NCBI GenBank assembly: GCA_026986235.1
Contig: JALSOY010000231.1
Location: 1 to 7,539 of the forward strand
Length of the DNA stretch: 7,539 bases
Direction of reading: 5' to 3'
Source: Caldifarciminota bacterium
GTDB taxonomy: Bacteria; Hydrothermota; Hydrothermia; B15-G9; WFZT01
The notes under the pieces were generated by a model. The model was not told the DNA's origin, did not search any database, and saw only the letters and a list, made by a program, of their open reading frames with translations. Shown piece after piece: positions 1-5,632 of the stretch. Each line of letters opens with the position of its first letter. Within the stretch, counting starts at the first letter, position 1. Made by a program: the position numbers and the translations under genes.

Positions 1-214
1 AGGTAGGATGGGGATCAATAGCTTACCTTGAATCCAGTTTCAGGCCGTATGGTTTCCATCTCTTGTAGGTAGGATGGGGATGACGAATCCCGTCGCCATG
101 ACCAGGAACGAATAATTGGTTTCCATCTCTTGTAGGTAGGATGGGGATTGAAATTACGGGTTTGCCGTTTGACCCGTTGGAATGGTTTCCATCTCTTGTA
201 GGTAGGATGGGGAT
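1..214 (-). CRISPR. CRISPR array, leader-proximal end, read leftward
   Basis: Three complete identical repeats lie at 50-81, 117-148 and 183-214, and the 3' part of a fourth at 1-15, so the array runs off the left edge. The invariant block is 32 nt; by the usual GTTTC convention the repeat is 30 nt (52-81, 119-148, 185-214). Spacers are 34, 35 and 34 nt with the 32-nt repeat (36-37 nt with 30), period 66-67. On the minus strand the repeat starts ATCCCCATCC and ends AGATGGAAAC, the GAAAC-type 3' end that gives the crRNA 5' handle in type I and III systems. CCATC and GATGG inside it can pair (5 bp, 12-nt loop). Leftward orientation is further supported by the undegraded repeat at 183-214, the AT-rich leader and a promoter to its right. 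No cas gene is visible, so the subtype is undetermined. I could not identify any spacer target. Confidence 0.97.
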
Positions 215-284
215 CCATTTAATAAAGGTTATTCCTACCTTTCTCGAGCACACATGAAATTTAAAAGAACTTCTATCACCTTTA

Positions 285-313
285 ACGATAACATTCGAAT
301 CCCAAATAGTCAA
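285..313 (-). promoter_or_regulatory. Predicted promoter of the CRISPR array in the leader
   Basis: Read on the minus strand, a -35 box TTGACT (308-313) is followed after 17 nt by TATCGT (285-290). The TG at one base before the -10 makes it an extended -10 (TGTTATCGT). Transcription would start near 278, giving about 64 nt of leader RNA before the first repeat. The 17-nt spacer contains the palindrome ATTCGAAT (293-300), a possible regulator site. Box matches are 5/6 and 4/6; function is inferred. Confidence 0.55.
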
Positions 314-458
314 GCTTTAATCCCATAGTTATCAACACACATGTCTTAAATAGGGGAAAATCACACTATTGGGTTACGACGACAAGTTCTAAGAATGGGG
401 ATAAAAATCGTTTTAAAAATTCACATCAGTACGAAATTCCACCGATGAGTCTCGACAA

Positions 459-535
459 GTAAAGGGATGGTAAAAATCTTGGGAAACAGACGGAACATCT
501 ACAACCTACACGGGTAAAGGGATGACAAAAATTTT
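459..535 (+). repeat. Pair of 22-bp direct repeats within a wider motif family
   Basis: Copies at 459-480 and 514-535 match at 19 of 22 positions, sharing GTAAAGGGATG, then AAAAAT and a final TT. They are 55 bp apart. Looser relatives sit at about 395-413 (ATGGGGATAAAAATC), 349-362 (AATAGGGGAAAATC) and 610-627 (AGGGATGTTAATAAAAAT), the last overlapping the predicted -10 of the dehydrogenase promoter. The octamer CGACAAGT precedes the copies at 380-387 and 453-460. They could be binding sites of one regulator or decayed leader/repeat-derived sequence. Confidence 0.6.
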
Positions 536-545
536 AAAGGTCCCT
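518..545. promoter_or_regulatory. Operator-like nested dyad
   Basis: AGGGA (518-522) and TCCCT (541-545) form an inverted repeat whose centre (531.5) coincides with that of the palindrome AAAATTTT (528-535), with 5 nt separating inner and outer elements on each side. Such a symmetric site suits a dimeric DNA-binding protein. It lies about 48 bp upstream of the -35 box of the dehydrogenase promoter. The binding protein is unknown and chance is possible in AT-rich DNA. Confidence 0.35.
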
Positions 546-592
546 CTGCATCTTCCTTTTTCAAAGATGTATTTAAACTGCTTCGTGGATTC

Positions 593-621
593 TTGACAAT
601 TTTTACTTCAGGGATGTTAAT
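593..621 (+). promoter_or_regulatory. Predicted promoter of the aldehyde dehydrogenase gene
   Basis: A perfect -35 box TTGACA (593-598) is followed after 17 nt by GTTAAT (616-621; 4/6 to consensus). Transcription would start near 628, leaving a 5' UTR of about 26 nt that contains the AGGAG ribosome site (641-645). The -10 overlaps one member of the GGGAT...AAAAAT motif family, so a protein binding there would compete with RNA polymerase. Confidence 0.6.
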
Positions 622-653
622 AAAAATGTAAAAAATTAAAAGGAGTCCCTGCC

Positions 654-2072
654 ATGAAAATGTTTTTGAATGGAGAATGGGTGGATAGAGAAGAAAGGAT
701 TGAAGTTATCAACCCATACAACGGAGAGGTGGTGGATACCGTTCCCGTCGCCACCGATGAGGATTTAAAGACAGCTGTGGAATCGGCGAAAAAGGGTTTT
801 CAAGCCCTGAAGAAATTGTCCTCTTACGATAGATACAAGATTTTAACATGCACCGCCAGACTACTTGAGGAGCATTCTGAGGATTTTGCCCGGGAACTCG
901 TGAAGGAGGTGGGTAAAACCATAAAGGAGGCAAGAGGTGAGGTTTCGAGGGCAATTCAGACCCTTTACCTTTCCGGGGAGGAGGCGAAAAGGCTCAAGGG
1001 TGAGCAGGTGATATTCGATGCTGATCCACGGGGAAAGGGAAAGTTTGGTTTTTACATCAGGGTGCCAATTGGTCCTATTGGAGCAATAACTCCTTTCAAC
1101 TTTCCTTTAAACCTTGCGCTTCACAAGCTTGGTCCTGCCTTTGCCGTCGGCAACAGTGTGGTTCACAAGCCAGCGAGTGCCACTCCGTTAACGAATCTCA
1201 AATTTGTGGAGTTGATACTTGAAGCGGGATTACCGCCTGAGGCTATAAATGTTATTACGGGTTCAGGCAGTACTATTGGAGAAGGTCTTGCCAGGCATCC
1301 TGAACTTGCCATGATAACATTCACGGGTAGCAGGGATGTAGGAATGCGCATCATGGAGATAAAAGGGTACAAGAAGGCGTTGATGGAACTTGGTTCTAAT
1401 GCCCCTATGATAGTGGCTGATACGGCAGATGTTGAAAAAGCTGCGCATAAGGCGGTTGTGGGTGCCTTTGTGCAGGCCGGTCAATCCTGTATATCACTTC
1501 AAAGGGTGTTTGTACACAAAAAGGTTTTTGATCTTTTCCTCTCAGAACTCGTGAAAGGGGCTAAGGCCATAAAGGTGGGTGATCCCATGGACGAGGATAC
1601 CGGAATGGGGCCTTTGATAGATGAGGGTGCATTAAACAGGGTAAAGAGATGGGTTGAGGAAGCAGTTGATAGAGGGGCGGAGATCGTTTATGGAGGAGGT
1701 ATTCTCGGAAAAACCCTTATGGAGCCCACAGTTTTAATAAATGTACCGGAGGATGTAAAACTTTTCCAGGAGGAGGTCTTTGGTCCTGTGGTTTTTGTTA
1801 ATCCTTACGACAATTTTGAGGATGCCATAAGGAGTGCCAACAATTCCCGCTACGGTTTGAATGCGGCGATTTTTACAAGAGATCTGAACGAGGCGATGAA
1901 AGGGTTCCTTGAGCTTGAGTTTGGTGGCGTACTTGTGAACGAGCTTCCCACATGGAGGGTTGATCTTATGCCGTATGGTGGGATGAAGGAGAGCGGATTT
2001 GGCAGGGAGGGGCCGGAGTTTGTGGTGAGGGAGATGACTGAGATAAAGATGATGGGAATTGATTTAACATAA
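654..2072 (+). CDS. NAD(P)-dependent aldehyde dehydrogenase (ALDH superfamily)
   Basis: This 472-residue cytoplasmic enzyme should oxidise an aldehyde to the carboxylic acid using NAD+ or NADP+; a typical ALDH is about 450-500 residues, so it is full length. Visible motifs in order: oxyanion Asn149 in TPFNFP, cofactor-binding Lys172 in HKPAS, the Rossmann FTGS (223-226), general-base Glu245 in MELGSNAP, nucleophile Cys279 in GQSC, and Glu374 in EEVFGP. Residue 175 (Lys+3), Glu in many NAD-specific members, is Ser here, which would tolerate NADP+; this is inference. The GQSCISLQR context recalls lactaldehyde/GapN-like dehydrogenases, but the substrate cannot be assigned. ATG654 is chosen because AGGAG (641-645) sits 8 nt upstream; the ATG at 660 is too far. 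It is a single-gene unit with its own promoter, convergent with the transporter operon. Confidence 0.95.
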   Translation: MKMFLNGEWVDREERIEVINPYNGEVVDTVPVATDEDLKTAVESAKKGFQALKKLSSYDRYKILTCTARLLEEHSEDFARELVKEVGKTIKEARGEVSRAIQTLYLSGEEAKRLKGEQVIFDADPRGKGKFGFYIRVPIGPIGAITPFNFPLNLALHKLGPAFAVGNSVVHKPASATPLTNLKFVELILEAGLPPEAINVITGSGSTIGEGLARHPELAMITFTGSRDVGMRIMEIKGYKKALMELGSNAPMIVADTADVEKAAHKAVVGAFVQAGQSCISLQRVFVHKKVFDLFLSELVKGAKAIKVGDPMDEDTGMGPLIDEGALNRVKRWVEEAVDRGAEIVYGGGILGKTLMEPTVLINVPEDVKLFQEEVFGPVVFVNPYDNFEDAIRSANNSRYGLNAAIFTRDLNEAMKGFLELEFGGVLVNELPTWRVDLMPYGGMKESGFGREGPEFVVREMTEIKMMGIDLT

Positions 2073-2076
2073 GTGT

Positions 2077-2107
2077 GGGGCGGCGCGCGCAGAGCGCGCG
2101 CCGCCCC
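2077..2107. terminator. Very strong all-G/C hairpin between convergent genes
   Basis: A perfect 14-bp stem (2077-2090 with 2094-2107) closes on a 3-nt AGA loop. Every stem pair is G-C, and 8 bp of the inner stem are alternating GC. It begins 4 nt after the dehydrogenase stop and ends 6 nt from the binding-protein stop, the right place for a bidirectional terminator. Neither strand has the U-tract of a classical intrinsic terminator, so it may instead block 3' exonucleases, act with a factor, or be a dispersed palindromic element. Confidence 0.65.
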
Positions 2108-2113
2108 CATTCT

Positions 2114-3643
2114 TCACTCCTCCCTGAAATCCCTGTAATACATCACATGGTCCGCACGAGGTGTAAATACGATCCCCTTCTTTGCTGCAAACAGATTCAC
2201 ATAGTAGTAAAGCGGAATGTATGCCATATCCTTCAGAGCAAGTTTCGTTATCCTGTGCATTATTTTTTCCCTCTTTGCCTGATCCATCAGTGTATCCTGC
2301 TCCTCGATCAGCTTATCGACTTCGGGATTTGAGTATCCTGCGTCGTTGAACCTTCCGTATCCTCTTTCTTTATCCCTTGTGTGAAGGATGTTGTCAAAGA
2401 ATGCGGCTCCATCAGCAGAAGAGCAGGACCACCCGAGGAGGAAGAAACTGGTTTTGTTGCTGTTGACCATCGGGAAGAACACCGCCTTTGGAATGGCGTT
2501 GACCTTTACTTTTATCCCTATTTTGGCAAGGTCAGCTGCAATAGCAGCGGCGACCTTCTCATCGTTTATGTATCTGTCGTTTGGAGCGTCGAGTGTCACT
2601 TCAAATCCGTTGGGATAACCGGCCTCTTTCAGAAGCTGTTTGGCCTTTTCAGGATTGTAAGGCTCCCTCTTGATGGTTGGATCGTATCCGAATACCGTGC
2701 TCGGGAAATACTGGCTTGCAGGTGAGTTGTATCCACGGTTGATGTACTTTATGATGCCTTCAACATCTATTCCGTAGTAGAATGCCTTTCTCACTCTGAC
2801 ATCTTTGAAGGGATTTTTCCCATCTGGTGTCTTTCCTTTGTAGATCTTATCTCTTGCAACATCCACACCTACGAAGATGAGTCTCAGTCCGTCTGTTTTG
2901 AGGAAAGTAAACCTTTTGTCTTTAGCAATCCTTTCTGCGTCCGTCAGTGGGACATCTTCGATTACATCAACTGCACCGGAGAGGAGGGCGGCTGTTCTTG
3001 CGGCATCGTTTGTCAGGGGCTTCAGGATTACCTTGTCAAAATAAGGTTTTGGGCCCCAGTAATCTTTGTTGGCAACAAGGGTTATGTGGTCTCCCTTTAC
3101 CCATTCCTTGAACTTATAGGGTCCTGTTCCAATGGGATGAAAGGCTATGTCTTCAGGTTTCGCATTTTCCGTTGATTCTTTAGACATTATTCTCAACCTT
3201 CTAAGATCTCTAATGAGAACAGGCGCGGGTCGGCTGAGCTTGAGGATAACCGTGTATTTATCCTTTATGATCACCTCTTTGATGGGCTTGAAATAGACTT
3301 TAAACTGTGACTTTTCCCAGTTTTTGGCCCTTTCGACCGTGTACTTTACATCCTCGGCGTCAAAGGGTGTACCGTCGTGGAACTTAACGCCTTTTCTCAG
3401 GTGGAAGACGATGGTCCTTGCGTCTTTCACTTCCCATGATGTTGCGAGTCCGGGTTTCACCTTCAGGTTGGCATCCAGCATGACGAGGGCGTCGTAGATG
3501 TTGTAGTTGAACGAGTTTGTGGGTGTTTCGTTAAAGGCGAAGGGATCGCCCGATCTTGGTTCGGACGAGAGTCCGACCACCAGTGTTTTTGCTGCCACTG
3601 TTCCTGCAAAGAACAGGGCGAGCAGGACATACAGTTTCCTCAT
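2114..3643 (-). CDS. Peptide/nickel-type ABC transporter substrate-binding protein (SBP_bac_5 family)
   Basis: This 509-residue exported receptor captures solute, most likely an oligopeptide, and delivers it to the DppBC-like channel encoded upstream. A signal peptide (residues 1-18, MRKLYVLLALFFAGTVAA) has a short basic start, a hydrophobic core and a V-A-A cleavage site, with mature protein from KTLVVG. There is no lipobox cysteine, so it should be a soluble periplasmic protein. Family landmarks are the block at about 60-107 (LATSW, LRKGVKFHDG, DAEDVKYTVERA) and GTGPYKFKEW. Length is normal for the family. The start is ATG3643, 7 nt after AGGAGGT; the upstream ATG at 3676 would add 11 residues that spoil the signal peptide and bury the ribosome site. 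It is the last gene of the operon, 17 nt after dppF. Other ligands of the family (sugars, nickel, opines) cannot be excluded. Confidence 0.93.
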   Translation of the reverse strand: MRKLYVLLALFFAGTVAAKTLVVGLSSEPRSGDPFAFNETPTNSFNYNIYDALVMLDANLKVKPGLATSWEVKDARTIVFHLRKGVKFHDGTPFDAEDVKYTVERAKNWEKSQFKVYFKPIKEVIIKDKYTVILKLSRPAPVLIRDLRRLRIMSKESTENAKPEDIAFHPIGTGPYKFKEWVKGDHITLVANKDYWGPKPYFDKVILKPLTNDAARTAALLSGAVDVIEDVPLTDAERIAKDKRFTFLKTDGLRLIFVGVDVARDKIYKGKTPDGKNPFKDVRVRKAFYYGIDVEGIIKYINRGYNSPASQYFPSTVFGYDPTIKREPYNPEKAKQLLKEAGYPNGFEVTLDAPNDRYINDEKVAAAIAADLAKIGIKVKVNAIPKAVFFPMVNSNKTSFFLLGWSCSSADGAAFFDNILHTRDKERGYGRFNDAGYSNPEVDKLIEEQDTLMDQAKREKIMHRITKLALKDMAYIPLYYYVNLFAAKKGIVFTPRADHVMYYRDFREE

Positions 3644-3650
3644 AGTACAT

Positions 3651-3658
3651 ACCTCCTT
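3651..3658 (-). promoter_or_regulatory. Strong ribosome binding site of the substrate-binding protein gene
   Basis: AAGGAGGT on the minus strand, ending 7 nt before ATG3643, is close to the full anti-Shine-Dalgarno complement and is the strongest site in the window. It fixes the start codon and suggests higher translation of the receptor than of the membrane and ATPase subunits, whose sites are weaker. Confidence 0.85.
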
Positions 3659-3660
3659 TT

Positions 3661-4656
3661 TTAGTAGAGAAAACATGCGACCTTATGGCCTGGAGCCACC
3701 TCAACGAGCTCCGGCCTCTCTTTTTTACATCTATCTGTGGCAAAAGGGCATCTCGGGTGAAACGGGCACCCTGGAGGTGGATTTATGGGAGATGGAACCT
3801 CTCCTTCAATCGTTACCTTAAGTGGCTGTTTTACCTTGTCCACCGACGGAATAGACTCAAAAAGTGTTTTTGTGTAGGGATGCAATGGATTTTCAAAGAT
3901 TTCGTCGGTATCTCCCATTTCAACGATTCTGCCGAGATACATGACGGCGGTTTTATTGGAAATGTGCCTTACGACGCTCAGGTCGTGGGCAATAAACAGG
4001 TAAGTGAGGCCGTACTTTTCCTGCAGGTCTTCCATAAGATTGAGGATCTGAGCGCGGATGGAAACATCGAGAGCGGAAATGGGCTCGTCTGCCACGATAA
4101 ATTCGGGTTCTGTGGCAAGTGCCCTGGCTATTGCTATTCTCTGTCTCTGGCCACCTGAAAACTGATGGGGATAGCGGGTCATGTACTCGGGCTCAAGTCC
4201 CACATTTTTCATCAGTTCTGCCACCCGTTCTCTCTCCTCCTTCCTGTCTTTCACCAGTTTGTGGACGCGCATAGGCTCTGAAATCAGCTGATAAACCTTC
4301 ATTCTCGGATTGAGAGAGGAGTAGGGATCCTGGAAAATCATCTGAACATTTCGCCTGAAATCTCCGGGATTTTCTTTTAACACGGTGTCCACCGGTCTGC
4401 CTTTAAAATAGATCTCACCACCCGTTTTCCTGTAAAGGCCAACGATGGTGCGGCCTGTGGTGGTTTTGCCACATCCACTTTCTCCAACGAGGGCAAATGT
4501 ATCGCCCCTATTTATCTCAAAGGATACTCCGTCTATGGCTTTTACATATAGTTTTTTCCTCTTCGGGAGTGGATTGAAGTACCAGCCCTCAAAAAGACCC
4601 AGTTTGACCGGAAAATATTTTTTTAGATTTTCAACCCTTACAAGACTGTTTGTCAT
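3661..4656 (-). CDS. dppF: Oligopeptide/dipeptide ABC transporter ATP-binding protein, DppF/OppF type
   Basis: This 331-residue cytoplasmic ATPase is one of the two nucleotide-binding subunits powering the importer. It has Walker A GESGCGKT (58-65), Q-loop Gln109 in IFQDP, ABC signature FSGGQRQR (166-173), Walker B ending Asp190-Glu191, and H-loop His224. The C-terminal oligopeptide-transporter extension starts near HPYTKTL (259-265) and carries four cysteines (297, 303, 310, 328) in the GCPFHPRC...C...C pattern of this family, a potential Fe-S site. All residues for ATP hydrolysis are present. ATG4656 is chosen because AGGAG (4665-4669) is 8 nt upstream; the TTG at 4662 would be only 2 nt from it. 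The gene overlaps the end of dppD by 26 nt and is followed after 17 nt by the receptor gene. The dpp label reflects family, not proven substrate. Confidence 0.95.
   Translation of the reverse strand: MTNSLVRVENLKKYFPVKLGLFEGWYFNPLPKRKKLYVKAIDGVSFEINRGDTFALVGESGCGKTTTGRTIVGLYRKTGGEIYFKGRPVDTVLKENPGDFRRNVQMIFQDPYSSLNPRMKVYQLISEPMRVHKLVKDRKEERERVAELMKNVGLEPEYMTRYPHQFSGGQRQRIAIARALATEPEFIVADEPISALDVSIRAQILNLMEDLQEKYGLTYLFIAHDLSVVRHISNKTAVMYLGRIVEMGDTDEIFENPLHPYTKTLFESIPSVDKVKQPLKVTIEGEVPSPINPPPGCPFHPRCPFATDRCKKERPELVEVAPGHKVACFLY
3687..3716 (-). other. Possible mRNA hairpin in the 3' end of dppF
   Basis: In the mRNA, GGCC-GGAGC (3716-3708) can pair with GCTCC-A-GGCC (3696-3687): 9 G/C-rich pairs, one bulged base and an 11-nt loop. 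It ends 43 nt upstream of the binding-protein start. It lies inside codons for the conserved C-terminus (RPELVEVAPGHK), so it may be incidental. If real, it could stabilise or separate the downstream message. Confidence 0.3.
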
Positions 4657-5632
4657 CTGCAATTCTCCTGAAGTTAAAACACCTTACAAAATGATTTTCA
4701 CCCACCTTTTCAAGTTCAGGAACCTCCTTTTCGCAAATTTCTGTCCTGCAGAAGCACCTTGGTGCGAAAGCGCAGCCAGGAGGAAGGTTAAGGAGGCTCG
4801 GCATCATGCCCGGGATCTGGTAAAGTTTTTCCCCTCTCTTACCGGATAATTTTGGTATGGATCTTATGAGACCAATTGTATAGGGGTGTCTGGGGTTGAA
4901 GATGATCTCTTCAGTGGGGCCAATTTCAACTATTTTTCCGGCGTACATAACCGCTATTCTGTCAGCCATCTGGGCAACGACACCCATGTCGTGTGTGATG
5001 AGGATAATAGAGCTACCTCGTTCCTGTGAAAGTCTCTTCATGAGATTTAAAACCTGAGCCTGGATGGTGACATCCAGTGCGGTGGTGGGCTCGTCTGCTA
5101 TCACGAGGTCAGGATCGTTGGCCAGGGCAATTGCAATAACGACTCTCTGCCTCATGCCACCGGAGAACTGGTGGGGGTAATCTCTCAATCTTTTTTCGGG
5201 TGAAGGGATCCCCACGCTTTTGAGGAGTTCAACGGCTCTTTCACGGATCTCTTCTTTACTCATCTCCGGGTTATGAACCTTTATTGCTTCTTCTAACTGG
5301 TAGCCTATGGTAAAAACGGGATTCAGTGAAGTGAGAGGATCCTGAAAGACCATACTGATTTTGTTGCCCCTGATTTTTTGCATCTCATCTTCAGATTTTG
5401 GAACGAGGTCCTCTCCTTTGAATACAATTTTTCCTTCAACGATTTTTCCGGGAGGATCTATGGCTTTCAGTATTGAAAAGCCAGTAATTGACTTACCTGC
5501 ACCTGACTCTCCAACGATTCCGAGGACCTCTTTTTTGAAGACCTGGAAACTCACGCCGTCAACTGCTTTGACGATCCCTTTTTTTGTGAAGAAGTATGTC
5601 TTTAAGTTTTTAACCTCTAAAATTGCGCTCAT
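4631..5632 (-). CDS. dppD: Oligopeptide/dipeptide ABC transporter ATP-binding protein, DppD/OppD type
   Basis: This 333-residue cytoplasmic protein is the second ATPase subunit of the importer and should pair with the DppF-like subunit. Motifs: Walker A GESGAGKS (41-48), Q-loop Gln97 in VFQDP, signature FSGGMRQR (156-163), Walker B ending Asp180-Glu181, and H-loop His214. The C-terminal extension (from about HPYTIGL, 249-255) contains Cys287, 293, 300 and 318 in the family's four-cysteine arrangement, plus an additional Cys295. A structurally studied DppD from a thermophile binds a 4Fe-4S cluster here, so the same is plausible. A tail of about 13 residues follows and carries another Cys331. 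The ATG overlaps the dppC stop as ATGA with no clear Shine-Dalgarno site, so translation is probably coupled. The start agrees with the usual N-terminus, a few residues before the ExKNLKTYF strand. Confidence 0.95.
   Translation of the reverse strand: MSAILEVKNLKTYFFTKKGIVKAVDGVSFQVFKKEVLGIVGESGAGKSITGFSILKAIDPPGKIVEGKIVFKGEDLVPKSEDEMQKIRGNKISMVFQDPLTSLNPVFTIGYQLEEAIKVHNPEMSKEEIRERAVELLKSVGIPSPEKRLRDYPHQFSGGMRQRVVIAIALANDPDLVIADEPTTALDVTIQAQVLNLMKRLSQERGSSIILITHDMGVVAQMADRIAVMYAGKIVEIGPTEEIIFNPRHPYTIGLIRSIPKLSGKRGEKLYQIPGMMPSLLNLPPGCAFAPRCFCRTEICEKEVPELEKVGENHFVRCFNFRRIADDKQSCKG
4665..4669 (-). promoter_or_regulatory. Ribosome binding site of dppF, inside dppD
   Basis: AGGAG on the minus strand lies 8 nt before ATG4656 and within the last codons of dppD. 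It decides the dppF start in favour of ATG4656 over TTG4662. Confidence 0.8.

Larger units (their letters stand above)
215..653. other. Intergenic region: CRISPR leader plus upstream region of the aldehyde dehydrogenase gene
   Basis: These 439 AT-rich bases hold no credible gene. The part next to the array (215 to about 314) is the likely leader, with a leftward promoter at 285-313. From about 349 to 629 there are recurring GGG(G)AT...AAAAAT motifs, and from 593 a rightward promoter. CACACATG occurs twice (249-256 and 336-343). Short palindromes include CTCGAG (243-248), ATTCGAAT (293-300) and AAGCTT (312-317). The two outward promoters make this a divergent control region. Whether any protein regulates both sides cannot be told from sequence. 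Confidence 0.75.

Noticed and set aside
15..313. Two minus-strand reading frames over the CRISPR array and leader, with repeated HPTYKRWKP or PILPTRDGN peptides.
   Set aside because: The repeated peptides are just the CRISPR repeat read in two frames; neither frame has a ribosome site or protein-like composition.
548..570. Hairpin GCATCTT/AAAGATGT with a 9-nt loop.
   Set aside because: It lies upstream of the dehydrogenase -35, has no T-run in either direction, and is weak enough for chance in AT-rich DNA.
654..2072. A functional link between the aldehyde dehydrogenase and the neighbouring CRISPR array or transporter.
   Set aside because: The gene has its own promoter, is divergent from the array and convergent with the transporter; adjacency alone does not support a shared system.
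2075..2332. An 85-codon plus-strand frame beginning within the G/C hairpin.
   Set aside because: It starts inside the hairpin, has no ribosome site and runs antisense to the receptor gene.
3644..3676. Longer receptor start at the ATG at 3676.
   Set aside because: It would overlap dppF, place the AAGGAGGT site inside the gene, and add residues before a good signal peptide.
3685..4158. A 157-codon open frame on the plus strand opposite dppF.
   Set aside because: Antisense shadow of an intact ATPase gene, with no family similarity I can recognise.
4657..4662. TTG start for dppF at 4662.
   Set aside because: It is only 2 nt from the AGGAG site, whereas ATG4656 is at 8 nt.
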